Source: Phycisphaerae bacterium
GTDB taxonomy: Bacteria > Planctomycetota > Phycisphaerae > UBA1845 > UTPLA1
Reading direction: 5' to 3'
Length of the DNA stretch: 18,296 nt
Assembly (NCBI GenBank): GCA_016935885.1
Contig: JAFGQA010000039.1
Coordinates: forward strand, 1 to 18,296
The position numbers were made by a program, and so were the translations under genes. Under the pieces are notes generated by a model that was not told the origin of the DNA, ran no database searches, and worked only from the letters and a program-made list of their open reading frames with translations. Positions 5,672-14,885 of the stretch are shown piece by piece (the first letter of the stretch is position 1; the number at the start of each line of letters is the position of its first letter).

Positions 5672-8206
5672 TCAGCTTCCATCCTTGGGCTCATCGAGAT
5701 CTTCGCCAAGATCGAAGTTGTCGTCAATCTTGAGCGCCTCGTCGAGATCAAGGTCATCACCGCGTTCATCACCACGGGCATCGCCAGGAGCCTCACCACG
5801 AACTTGCTCCGCGCCGATCTTCCTCGTCCCGTCGTCGTGGTCCGCCGCCGTATCGAGCTGCAATCGCTTCGTGCCGGCCTCCTCGTCAGGCTCCTGGTAC
5901 TCGTAGAATTCGCGGTACACCTTACGGAAGTAACCGCCAGCACGCGTCTCGACCAAGTTCAGCACCGCGCCGAAGACCCGAGCGTTGATCGCCTCAAGTT
6001 GCCCCTGCGTCCGCTGAAACGCCCCCCGAGACGTCGCCCGATACTGGCACACCACCAGGACACCATCCACCGCCCCGGCCAGCACCATCGCATCGCTCAC
6101 CAGCAGCACCGGCGGGCCGTCGAATATCACCTGGTCATACCGCGATCGGGCATCCACGACGATGTCCCGAAGATAGCTGCTCCCAAGAAGTTCCGCCGGA
6201 TTCGGCGGCGCCGGCCCGGCCCCAAGAACATCCAGACCCGGCACCGATGTGGGCATGACGAGGTCGGCCAGCTTGCGCTGACCAATCAGGATATTACTCA
6301 GCCCCCCCTTGGGCGACTCGTCGCTGTCCCCGCTGGTGCGAGAATCACTTCTCGCACCCGCCTCGTCGCCTGGCTTGCCGTTTGGCGGATTCCCCCCCGT
6401 GTCTCCCGACGGATTCCCCGTGTCTCCCGACGCCCCTGCGCCTCCGCGAGACCCAAAAATCCGCCCCAGGCTTGCCCGACGGAAGTTGGCGTCGATGAGA
6501 AGCACACGACGCCCACTCAGCGCGATCGATATCGCGAGGTTCGTCGCCACCGTCGTCTTGCCATTCCCACCGCTCGGGCTCGTCACGAGCAGCACCCCTT
6601 GCTGCTCCGCTGGCGCGCTGAAAAACAGGTTCGCGCGCAGATTCCTGAACGCCTCCGCGACAATCGAGTGCGGCGCGTCGATGCTCGCGGTCTCGACACG
6701 CTCGATCTCAACCTCGTCGTCATCCACCGTCGGAATCGTCCCCAGGACGGGCACACGCACCACGTCACGTGGCGTACGAACCGACTTGTCCGCCAGCTCG
6801 ATCAGGAACGCAATCCCGAAGCTCAGCGCAAGACCCAGCACCGTACCCGCCGGCACCCAGATCTCCCATAACGGGCTCGACCGCCGCTTGGGCTGGACGG
6901 CGTCCGAAGGAACGTCAATCTGCACCAGTCTCTGCTGGCGAAGCGTCATGCTGACCACGTTCTGCTGCTCCAGGAGGGCCTCGTACTGAAACCTGAGCAG
7001 GTCCCGCTCCTCCATCAGACGCAGATACCGCGCATACTTCGCGTCACGGTCACGCTGGTCCGCCCTCGCCTCGAAAAGACGCTCCTTCAGCTCCGTGAGT
7101 TGTTGCTGGGCCTCGAGGAAGTTCCGCCGCGCCTGCTCGATCTGCTCCTGCTGAAAGCGAAGCAGCTTCACCGACCGCTCCTCCTGAGCCCGCTGGGCCG
7201 CCGCATCACGGGCAAGCCTCGCGTTCTTCACCATCGGGTGGTTCTTGCCGTAACGCGCCTCGGCCAGGCTCAGATTGGCTTCCGCGTCCTGGGCGGATCG
7301 CTCCAGCTGCATGATGAGGAAGTCCGCGTTGAGGATCGCCTGGAGTTCCGCCGTGATCGGGAGGTCCTCGGGGCGCGCGTTCATCAAGTTCTCCCATTGT
7401 GTCTTACGGCCGAGCATCTCGACCTCCAGCTCGGTCACCAGGGCTTCAAGCGTGAGAAGGTGCTCGCTAGGACCGCCCTGGGGGAGTCCTAGGACGTCGG
7501 CGCTGCCGCGGAGTTCCTCGATCTCCTGGCGCTTGCCTTCGAACAGCTTCTCCGCGCGGGTGCGTTCTGTCTCGAGTTGCTCCTGGGCCTCGTCGATTCC
7601 GAGCTTCTGGAGTTCGTTCACCTTGGCGAGGTACTTCCGCACAACCGTATTCGCCAATATGGGGACTTCCTTGGAAACTTCCCAAACCGCCGCGACGCGG
7701 AGGAAGTTCGACTCCCTGATCGGCGTGGCAACGATGATGTCGTCGAGGAGGTCGACAGGGTCTTCGTCCGTCTGCTCCATCGCCCACGTGTACCAGCTCG
7801 TGTTCTTGATCCCGGGATCATCGAAGACAGCACGAAGGACCTCCGGGCTCTTCACCAGGAGGGCTTGGTTCTTGACCAGCAGCTCCACGTCTTGCTGACG
7901 CGGTTCCTGCGCGTTCAGCGGGTTGAGCAAGTCGACGGGGTTAGCAGATTTCACGCGCACCATCGCTTCAGCACGGTACTGCGGGTAGTAGCGCACCATG
8001 AATCCGGTAAACCCGACGGTCAACGCAGCGAAGAACAGCCAGAGAACAAGGATCAAGACAAGGCGCTGACGCACAATCCGAATGACATCCGCGCCTGATA
8101 CGCCCGCCCCAGCGGCTGACGCGGAGCCCAAAGGCCCAGACCGAGCGCCCTGGCCCGGCACGATGCTTCCCCCAGGCGTTGGTGTCGCCGCGGTCAGTGT
8201 TGTCAT
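5672..8206 (-). CDS. Wzc-like polysaccharide co-polymerase / BY-kinase fusion
   Basis: This inner-membrane protein family controls chain length and export of polysaccharide and autophosphorylates on tyrosines. The 844 residues comprise a cytoplasmic Pro/Gly-rich start, a first membrane segment (about 48-70) opening the Wzz domain, a long periplasmic coiled coil (about 195-425, rich in Gln/Glu/Arg), and a second membrane segment (about 448-470). The P-loop kinase follows: Walker A SPSGGNGKTT (543-552), Walker A' LLIDANFRRAS (569-579), Walker B VIFDGPP (693-699). A Gly/Ser/Asp-rich insertion of about 50 residues (585-634) interrupts the domain. The tyrosine cluster is Y759, Y764, Y768, Y770, and a very acidic tail follows. 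GAGG lies 8 nt before the ATG. It sits between the TPR and isomerase genes. Kinase activity is likely but not certain, because Walker A is atypical. Confidence 0.92.
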   Translation of the reverse strand: MTTLTAATPTPGGSIVPGQGARSGPLGSASAAGAGVSGADVIRIVRQRLVLILVLWLFFAALTVGFTGFMVRYYPQYRAEAMVRVKSANPVDLLNPLNAQEPRQQDVELLVKNQALLVKSPEVLRAVFDDPGIKNTSWYTWAMEQTDEDPVDLLDDIIVATPIRESNFLRVAAVWEVSKEVPILANTVVRKYLAKVNELQKLGIDEAQEQLETERTRAEKLFEGKRQEIEELRGSADVLGLPQGGPSEHLLTLEALVTELEVEMLGRKTQWENLMNARPEDLPITAELQAILNADFLIMQLERSAQDAEANLSLAEARYGKNHPMVKNARLARDAAAQRAQEERSVKLLRFQQEQIEQARRNFLEAQQQLTELKERLFEARADQRDRDAKYARYLRLMEERDLLRFQYEALLEQQNVVSMTLRQQRLVQIDVPSDAVQPKRRSSPLWEIWVPAGTVLGLALSFGIAFLIELADKSVRTPRDVVRVPVLGTIPTVDDDEVEIERVETASIDAPHSIVAEAFRNLRANLFFSAPAEQQGVLLVTSPSGGNGKTTVATNLAISIALSGRRVLLIDANFRRASLGRIFGSRGGAGASGDTGNPSGDTGGNPPNGKPGDEAGARSDSRTSGDSDESPKGGLSNILIGQRKLADLVMPTSVPGLDVLGAGPAPPNPAELLGSSYLRDIVVDARSRYDQVIFDGPPVLLVSDAMVLAGAVDGVLVVCQYRATSRGAFQRTQGQLEAINARVFGAVLNLVETRAGGYFRKVYREFYEYQEPDEEAGTKRLQLDTAADHDDGTRKIGAEQVRGEAPGDARGDERGDDLDLDEALKIDDNFDLGEDLDEPKDGS

Positions 8207-8293
8207 GAGCGAAACCTCACCACAATGTGGCGGTCAGTTCTCGGCTGCCAGCCCCGAAGGAGAAAGAGAAGAGTCTCCCCGCCATCAGGCCTA

Positions 8294-11200
8294 TCACCGC
8301 TCAGCGGCGGCCTTCTCAAGATCCTTCAGGGCCTCATTTATCTTCGGCAAAGTGCGCCGGACGCTTTGATCCTCCGAAGCCTCGGCCGCGGTCTTCATCG
8401 AGTTCAGCCAGCCCTTCGCCTCTTCGAGCTCGCCTCCGCGAAGCATTTGGACCATACCCCAATGAAACGCCGCGGCCACGTTCCTGCGATCGATCTCAAG
8501 CGCCCGCAGCAACATGCCCTCCGCCTCCACCAGGCGATCACTCTTCGCCAGGGCCCATCCAAGCGTGTCCAGAACGCCGGAATCGTCCGATTTCAGCCGG
8601 TACGCCTGCCAAGCATACGGCAACGCCTCCGCCGCATTGTCGAGCTGGTCGGCAAGCAAGTAAGCCAGGTTGTTCAGCGCAGTCCTCTGCTGGGGGTCTA
8701 TCTTCAGCGCCTCCTCGTATTTCGCCTTCGCCTCCAAATGCCGATGGAGACTCTCCAATAACAAGCCCTGGGCCAACGCCGCAAACACCTTGTCCGTATC
8801 ATTCACCGCCACCTCTGCGATACGATCACAGATGTCGATCGCTTCCTCGGACTTGCCGCTGATATAGAGCAGGTGCACCAACACCTCCAGATTGGCGACG
8901 TTCTCCGGATTAGCCTCCACACGCGCCCTGATGCGGGCCAACACCGCCTCCTCGCCAAACACACTCCTCATCTCTGCAACAATCTGCGTCTGCTTCGGAA
9001 AATCCTTCGCCGCCGCCAACGCGCGACCATATGTCTCGAAGCACTTGCTCTCATCGCCGCCGCGCGCGTATGCCCAAGCCAACGATGCCAAGGCATCCGG
9101 CTGATTGTCCAGCAGCCGCGCCGAGAGCTTCTCTTCGGCAAAGCGAATGATGTCCGCCGGCCGACCCGCCGATCGGTACGCCGCAAAGAGCGCCGGAACC
9201 GTCCCGCTACGATAACGGGCTAACTCGGCGGCCGCCTCGTATCCCTCAATCGCCTTGTTCCAGTCTTGGGACCGTTCGCCCAACCGGCCCAGCAGCATCG
9301 GCCACCTTAGCTCCTTTGGGTACTGGCGCATGTGTCGATAAATCAGGTTCTCGGCGTCGGCGTACCGCGCCGGACGAACGCGCAGGTACGCATCCACCAA
9401 CGCCGCCGCCACCGCCTGATACTCGGCCTCCCCCTCAGGATTCTCGTCCAGGATCAGTTCCAACTCGTTGATGGCCTCGTCGCCGCGGCCCACCTCAATC
9501 AACGCATTCGCCAACGAGATTCGGTGCTGGTAGCCGAACCCGGCGGGACTGTAAATCTTCGCGCTCTTCAAGTCGCTGATGGCCGCCTGCCACTGCCCCA
9601 TCAGAATGTGCAACTGACCACGCTGCCACAACACCAGGGCACTGTCCGGATGCTTCTCAAGGTAACCGTCGAACGCTTCCTTAGACTTCTGTATATTGCC
9701 TCCTATCCTGTGATACGCGCCCTCGAAAATCATCCCTTGAGGGTCATCAGGGTACCGCTCGACGTAGTCGTCTATCCTCTGCTTCGCCTCTTCCAGATCC
9801 CCCGTCGCCAGAAACAGCCCGATGATCCGAGAGCGTGTGGATTTCACCAAGGCGGCGTTGCCCTTCCCCGCCGCGGACTCCTCTTCCATCCGCTTAACCG
9901 CTCGCTCATAGTATTCCAGTGCGTCTCGCTCCCGGTTGTTCCTCGAATAAAACTCCGCCGCGAGAATCAACACTTTGGGAGAAGGGTCCAGGCTCACCGC
10001 CAGCCGGAAATGACGATCGGCTGTCGCCAGCGTCTGCTGCTCTTCGTAGAATCGACCCAGATACACGGCAATCAGGGCCTTCTTCGCCGGATCCTCTTCC
10101 GCCTTCAGCGGCTTCATGAGCAACGCTTCCCCCTCGGCCAGCCGATTCACTTCCTTTCGACCCAAGAAGAAAGCCACCTCGCGCACCAAGTCCAAATCGT
10201 AATCAGAAAGCTCCAAGGCCTCGCGATAGACCTTCGCCGCCTTGTCATAAGCTCCGACTTCGGCAAGACCATACAACCGCGCTAGAAAAATGAGGTTCTC
10301 CAGGTTCTTCGGATCCGCCTTGCGAACCTTCTCTCGTGCCTCAATCCCCTCATCCGGGTTCTCGGTCTCCTTCATGATCTGATACCGCTCAGCGACCCAC
10401 GGATCGTTCGGCCGGAACTTCCTAGCCAGTTCCAAGTACTTTCTCTCGGCCTGTCGATCTCCCTCGCCCACGGCGATTCTCGCCAGACCGCGGTTCGCGA
10501 TGCCATTCGTCGGGTCAATCTCTAATGCCCGCCGCAATGCGTCCTTCGCCGCCTCCACATCCTCTGCTGCGAGATACGCCTCCGCCAAGTATGTCCACCC
10601 CATCGAATAGCTTGGATAGTCGCCAAGACCGGTCTTCATTAGTTCTATCGCTTGATCGAACTCGCCCTTCGCCAGCGCGACACGGCCTTCCGCGACCTTG
10701 CCCGATGTCCCGTCGATATTCAGCTCTCCGAATCTCGCCGCGTACCTCTCCGCACGATCCCAATCCTCCGCTCGAAGTGCGGCATCGAACTGCTGCCGAA
10801 CGACGGAGCGATCGCCTGGCTGCAGCCTCTCGGCCTCGTCGAGGCACTTCCTCTCCTCGTCAGGCTGTCGGCGAATCCTGTAGAACCTGGCCAACGACAA
10901 GGCCCGGCTCAATCCATCCTCCTTTCCCTTCAGGAACGCCAGGATCTGCTCGTCCTTGGACGCAGCATCACCCTCCTTCGGCACGAGCAAGTCGAATCGT
11001 TGATACAACCGACTGTCAGGGTCCTTGGCCAGCAGAGACGCCACCATCGCCCGTGCCTCACCCACTCGATCCGCCGTCACATAGAGACGAAGCAACGCCA
11101 GGAGCGCCTGGCCGTTCTCTGGGTCTTTCTCCAGGACCGCCTTGATCTTCTGCTCCGCTTCGTCGTCCCGTCCCTCGGCCAGCAGGACTTCGACCAGCCG

Positions 11201-12865
11201 GAGCTCACCCTCCACGGTGCCCTGACCCAAGCGCCGACCCTCCGCGGCAGCCAACTCAAACTGACCCAACTCCTCGTAGGCCTTCATGCGCAACTCAGTC
11301 GCCAATTCGTTCCCCTCGAGGTACTCACGCAACTCCTTCGGCTGGTTCGGCTTGAGTACCTCCAAGGCCTTCGCCGGATCCCCCAGCTTCAAGTGTACCT
11401 GTCCCAACCACACATAGAGCACAGGCGATCTCGGCTTGAGTTTGAGCGCGGCCTCAAGCGCCGCCCGCGCCTTGCCCCATTGCTGCTGGCGCATGTACAA
11501 CTCACCCAGCAAACGCTGCAGTTCGAAGTGCCTATCGGCATTCGCCACGCGGCTCGCGGCTTCAGCTTCCTGCGTCGCTGCGACATAATCACCCCTCGCC
11601 TTGAAAAGCTGGGCACTCATGAACCGAACGCCCAATGATTGCTCATCGGCCTCCTCCTTCGCCCTCGCAATCCACTCCTCCGCCGCCGCCAGGGCTTCGG
11701 TGGCCTTTCCCTCGTCCGAGGCAAGTCGGGCCTGAGATGCCCGACTGAGCTCTTGCATAAACAGGTCGGTCATAAACTGCATACGCATTTGATTCTCGCC
11801 GATGGCACGAAAGTGATCCCTGTGAGGAACCGCTTCCAGCCCCCGCCGGTACACTGCCGCCTGCTCTTCAACCTTGCCCTCGTATCCGTAGACTTCTCCT
11901 AGGAACTCATACAACCGAGCAGCCTTCGGATCGATCTTCAGGCCATCCTCCAGAACTGCCGCTGCCTTTGCGAAATCGCGCTCTACTCCCTCCGTCCCGC
12001 TCGCATAGACTTGAGCCAGCAGAAGATGGCAATCCGTGCCTGCCGTCTCAGTCTTCACCAGTTCCTTCAGCAACGCCACGCCGCGCCCGATGGGCTCCTT
12101 CTCCCCCCTCATAATCAGAAAGAAGGCCTCAAGCCGCCTCAGGTCCACCACCTTCTCTTCCTCGCCCAGGCCACGGCACTTCTCGATCGCCGAGGCCAAG
12201 GTCGACTCCAACGTCTCCCACAGCACGCCCGCCTCTGTCTTCCGACCCTCCGCATCCGCCCTCCGTGCCGACGACCACAACTGGGTCGCGAGCGATTCCA
12301 CGACGTCCACATTCGCCGGATCCAGCTCCAGTGCCCGCCTCAGAGCCTTCTCCCCCTCCGCTTCGTACGACTCGTCATCCTCCTTGAGGCTCAAACAGGC
12401 AAGCCCCAGCGCATAATGAGCCAAGGGCGATTCAGGGTCGACCTGCAGGAACTTGCGCGCATCATCAAGAACCCGATTCCACCGTAGCTTTCCTCTGAAC
12501 AATCGCGCTAGTTCAAAGTGCAATTCAACTGTTGCTTCCAAGGCGGCGGGCAACTCAGAATCCCGTACCAACGCCTGGTTGAGAAACTCCTGCGCCGCCC
12601 CGATCTTTCCGTCTTCTACGGCGCTCCGCGCCGCCATAACCAAGTACTTGGGATTACGCGTGGAGTCCTTCTTGTACGCTCGAACGTACGTCTGCATCGC
12701 ACGATTGTGCTCACCTTGAGCCTCAAGCTCCTCGGCCTCTACCTCGTAGACCTTCGGATCCTGAGTTGGAAGGTTCAGGAGCATTGCGAACCCCGCCGCC
12801 GCAAGCAGCACCATTCCAAACAATGTCAAGAGACCAACCAAGTTTTTGTTCAGTTTTCGCGCCAT
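8294..12865 (-). CDS. Giant membrane-anchored TPR-repeat protein (1523 aa)
   Basis: A basic start (MARKLNKNL) and one hydrophobic helix (about 9-31) anchor the protein, with the rest presumably in the periplasm. From about residue 38 to the end it is almost continuous tetratricopeptide repeats, recognisable by recurring patterns such as ALELDPANVDVVESLA, ALEIDPTNGIANRGLA and ALKIDPQQRTALNNLAYL. TPR arrays bind partner proteins; similar proteins (PrsT-type) accompany exosortase/EPS loci, and others scaffold alginate, Pel and cellulose export. It lies between epsI (125-bp gap) and the Wzc-like gene (87-bp gap), so a scaffold linking the inner-membrane machinery to the export pore is plausible. 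At 1523 residues it is well above the roughly 900 residues usual for PrsT. AGAAGG and AGGA motifs precede the ATG. No enzymatic domain or PEP-CTERM tail is seen. Confidence 0.9.
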   Translation of the reverse strand: MARKLNKNLVGLLTLFGMVLLAAAGFAMLLNLPTQDPKVYEVEAEELEAQGEHNRAMQTYVRAYKKDSTRNPKYLVMAARSAVEDGKIGAAQEFLNQALVRDSELPAALEATVELHFELARLFRGKLRWNRVLDDARKFLQVDPESPLAHYALGLACLSLKEDDESYEAEGEKALRRALELDPANVDVVESLATQLWSSARRADAEGRKTEAGVLWETLESTLASAIEKCRGLGEEEKVVDLRRLEAFFLIMRGEKEPIGRGVALLKELVKTETAGTDCHLLLAQVYASGTEGVERDFAKAAAVLEDGLKIDPKAARLYEFLGEVYGYEGKVEEQAAVYRRGLEAVPHRDHFRAIGENQMRMQFMTDLFMQELSRASQARLASDEGKATEALAAAEEWIARAKEEADEQSLGVRFMSAQLFKARGDYVAATQEAEAASRVANADRHFELQRLLGELYMRQQQWGKARAALEAALKLKPRSPVLYVWLGQVHLKLGDPAKALEVLKPNQPKELREYLEGNELATELRMKAYEELGQFELAAAEGRRLGQGTVEGELRLVEVLLAEGRDDEAEQKIKAVLEKDPENGQALLALLRLYVTADRVGEARAMVASLLAKDPDSRLYQRFDLLVPKEGDAASKDEQILAFLKGKEDGLSRALSLARFYRIRRQPDEERKCLDEAERLQPGDRSVVRQQFDAALRAEDWDRAERYAARFGELNIDGTSGKVAEGRVALAKGEFDQAIELMKTGLGDYPSYSMGWTYLAEAYLAAEDVEAAKDALRRALEIDPTNGIANRGLARIAVGEGDRQAERKYLELARKFRPNDPWVAERYQIMKETENPDEGIEAREKVRKADPKNLENLIFLARLYGLAEVGAYDKAAKVYREALELSDYDLDLVREVAFFLGRKEVNRLAEGEALLMKPLKAEEDPAKKALIAVYLGRFYEEQQTLATADRHFRLAVSLDPSPKVLILAAEFYSRNNRERDALEYYERAVKRMEEESAAGKGNAALVKSTRSRIIGLFLATGDLEEAKQRIDDYVERYPDDPQGMIFEGAYHRIGGNIQKSKEAFDGYLEKHPDSALVLWQRGQLHILMGQWQAAISDLKSAKIYSPAGFGYQHRISLANALIEVGRGDEAINELELILDENPEGEAEYQAVAAALVDAYLRVRPARYADAENLIYRHMRQYPKELRWPMLLGRLGERSQDWNKAIEGYEAAAELARYRSGTVPALFAAYRSAGRPADIIRFAEEKLSARLLDNQPDALASLAWAYARGGDESKCFETYGRALAAAKDFPKQTQIVAEMRSVFGEEAVLARIRARVEANPENVANLEVLVHLLYISGKSEEAIDICDRIAEVAVNDTDKVFAALAQGLLLESLHRHLEAKAKYEEALKIDPQQRTALNNLAYLLADQLDNAAEALPYAWQAYRLKSDDSGVLDTLGWALAKSDRLVEAEGMLLRALEIDRRNVAAAFHWGMVQMLRGGELEEAKGWLNSMKTAAEASEDQSVRRTLPKINEALKDLEKAAAER

Positions 12866-12990
12866 GATCCTATGCCTTCTTCCTCATCAATCGATCTGTT
12901 CGCCGTACCCCCCGTTGCAGCGCAATAGTCCCAAAGGCCACCTTGCCCTCCTACGATTCTACAGGAAGACGATCAAGACCCGCCGGCCGC

Positions 12991-13731
12991 CTACACATCT
13001 GCCGGTGGGCCTCCTTGCTCCCATCCTCTCAGCGGCCAATGCGACCGCACAAGCTCAGTGATTGTAGCATCGATCAACTCTCGAGCATACTCATCCGTCT
13101 GAGGAAGCTGCTCGTCCGAAACACCCGAAAACGAAACCTCAACCTTCGAATAGAACAAGTGCGTGTCACCGTGTTTCGCCATCCGCAATCGAGCCGAATT
13201 CCGCTCTGAGAAGAAATCACCGTTGACACAGATGATGTAATAAACATACGACTTCGTCCCAACCTTGCGCGGCGGGCAGAACGTCAAGCAACGAACGTCA
13301 ATCTTTTGACCCAAATGCGCCATTTCCATGTTGACCGTGCGGTCGTCGACAAGAGAGTACGCACCAACATAGAAACACTCCTCCGGAACGTGAGGGACCT
13401 GATCTTGCTTGCCAGTATAGTACGATACCGACAGATTGACCTGATCCTCCTTGCCCTTCTGGGCTCCCGGCGGCTTGAGCACCCAGTTCAGGTATTCCTC
13501 TGTTCCTAGCTCCGCTTCCTGCTCGATGGGCAGCCTCTGAGACGCGACAAACACGAACGGCGAGATACAATCCCTCGCAAAATCCTTCAACGGCTTCCGA
13601 ATCGGAAGCGGCTTCTTGATCAGCACCAGCCAACCTTGGCTCTTGGCCTCTTGCATGAAGCCGGCGCTGACCCCCAACGTTAACACCGCCAAAGCGAAAT
13701 GAAACCGTCGCCGCCCGTCGGAAGACATCAT
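12991..13731 (-). CDS. epsI: Exosortase-associated EpsI-family protein
   Basis: EpsI (DUF3485) proteins accompany exosortases, either fused to their C-terminus or encoded next to them; their biochemical role is not established. The 246-residue product has a short basic start, a membrane or signal helix (about 11-25), and a periplasmic domain with the family signature SVSYYTGKQDQVPHVPEECF (101-120): a YY pair followed by H-x-P-E-x-C. Two more cysteines (148, 152) could pair. Its ATG overlaps the exosortase stop codon as ATGA, and GGAGGGGC precedes it at ideal spacing, so translation of the two is probably coupled. The long Lys/Pro-rich stretch near 36-50 and the lack of the usual C-terminal fusion are minor departures. 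Confidence 0.85.
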   Translation of the reverse strand: MMSSDGRRRFHFALAVLTLGVSAGFMQEAKSQGWLVLIKKPLPIRKPLKDFARDCISPFVFVASQRLPIEQEAELGTEEYLNWVLKPPGAQKGKEDQVNLSVSYYTGKQDQVPHVPEECFYVGAYSLVDDRTVNMEMAHLGQKIDVRCLTFCPPRKVGTKSYVYYIICVNGDFFSERNSARLRMAKHGDTHLFYSKVEVSFSGVSDEQLPQTDEYARELIDATITELVRSHWPLRGWEQGGPPADV

Positions 13732-14711
13732 GCCCCTCCTCCGGCATCCTCGGCCGAGCCTTCCTCCGGCTCCAAAACAAACAAGTGATCAAGGATCCAT
13801 AGTATCCCAAGGTACATCAAGAAGCCAAGGCCAAACAGCAGGAAGCCCAGAACCGTATGCGCGGTCCCCGACGCCAACTCCTCATGACCGTACATCTGAA
13901 GACTCCCGGTAACGATGACTCGCAGAACATTGCACGACAGCGCCACTGGCACCACTGACACCGCCATGGCAACCCGCTGCCAGGTGGGACGAGCCGTGAA
14001 GTAGGCCATCCCGAGACCCAGTGCCACAAATGCCATCAGCGAGCGCATCCCACTGCAGGCACCAGCCACCGTGAATCCACCCTCGTGCCCCCAGTCCATG
14101 AAGAAGTTGATGTTGATGCCGGCGCGTTCGATGTCCGCACCGGGAAACGTGTTCAACAAGACCGCCGCAATCGCCGCCACCCCCTGCTGCAGCGGCTGCG
14201 TAAAGGCGCGATAAAGGTACGGCGGCGGCGGAATCGACAAAACCAAGAACCCGATCGGAAACAGCGTGAGAAACAGGGTCCGCCACCCCCGAAGCAGCAG
14301 GACGAGCCCCGCGATCATCGAAATAATCGACAACGACTGCGGATACCCAAACCTCACGCTGATGCTGACCACGTAGATGACAAGAGACAGAATCATCACC
14401 GCCAAGCCCCAAATCGACCCACGGTGATCGCCCGTCAGCAACTCCTTGCGCTTCGTGTTCACGATGTACAAGGAGAAGAACGGAATCAAGAATCCATGCG
14501 ACCAATCAGGCTCCTGCCAGTAGTTGAACAGGCGATAGAAATGCGCCCAGTACAGCCAAGTCAGGAGCCCCGCCAGCACCAGGATCTTGGCCACGCCCGC
14601 AGGCCCGAGGAACTCCCACCACGTGCGAACCGGCGGCGGCGTGCGCGCGTAGTCCACTGCTCCACCCCCTCCGTCGGCACCAGTAGCTTCAGTACCTGAC
14701 TCCGCGATCAT
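13728..14711 (-). CDS. xrt: Exosortase (XrtA/EpsH-like transmembrane transpeptidase)
   Basis: Exosortases are polytopic inner-membrane cysteine transpeptidases that process proteins with a PEP-CTERM-type tail and are often found in exopolysaccharide loci. The 327-residue protein has about eight hydrophobic segments between residues 40 and 312. The catalytic triad is present: Cys219 in AGACSGMRSL, Arg264 in CNVLRVIVTG and His285 in SGTAHTVLGFLLFG. The conserved N-terminal motif DWSHGFLIP (69-77) is also intact. AGGT precedes the ATG at 5-nt spacing. The gene is 174 bp after the SLBB gene and overlaps epsI by 4 bp. The first 30 residues (Gly-rich) and the acidic tail are extra. No substrate with a PEP-CTERM tail occurs in the window. 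The exact exosortase subtype cannot be assigned by eye. Confidence 0.93.
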   Translation of the reverse strand: MIAESGTEATGADGGGGAVDYARTPPPVRTWWEFLGPAGVAKILVLAGLLTWLYWAHFYRLFNYWQEPDWSHGFLIPFFSLYIVNTKRKELLTGDHRGSIWGLAVMILSLVIYVVSISVRFGYPQSLSIISMIAGLVLLLRGWRTLFLTLFPIGFLVLSIPPPPYLYRAFTQPLQQGVAAIAAVLLNTFPGADIERAGININFFMDWGHEGGFTVAGACSGMRSLMAFVALGLGMAYFTARPTWQRVAMAVSVVPVALSCNVLRVIVTGSLQMYGHEELASGTAHTVLGFLLFGLGFLMYLGILWILDHLFVLEPEEGSAEDAGGGA

Positions 14712-14885
14712 GAGACCTGCTTCGCCATCCAGCCAGAGGCACCCCCAGAGCCCACCGAGACCCTATAGTCTATCGCGCGTCTGCGGAAACGTTAAACCAG
14801 TCATCCCGGTGCGATCGAGTCCCGTGACCCGTTTGCCGGCGTCCATGCCCCTTCTCAGGCCCTGGCAGTGCTCGCAGCGCGGCCA

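Noticed and set aside
5501..6871. 456-codon plus-strand frame antisense to the Wzc-like gene
   Set aside because: Arg/Pro/His-rich translation typical of the complement of a GC-rich gene; the minus strand has full Wzc architecture.
9332..10285. 317-codon plus-strand frame antisense to the TPR gene (also 10652-11638)
   Set aside because: No start signal or domain; the minus-strand TPR frame is continuous through both.
14764..14800. Possible promoter before the exosortase gene (TTTAAC, then TAGACT)
   Set aside because: Weak match to both hexamers with an 18-bp spacer; not enough to call an internal promoter.
14763..14846. 27-codon minus-strand ORF upstream of the exosortase with a GAGAAGGGGC ribosome-binding-like sequence
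   Set aside because: The ribosome binding site is attractive and a leader peptide is possible, but nothing in the peptide or nearby structure supports it.
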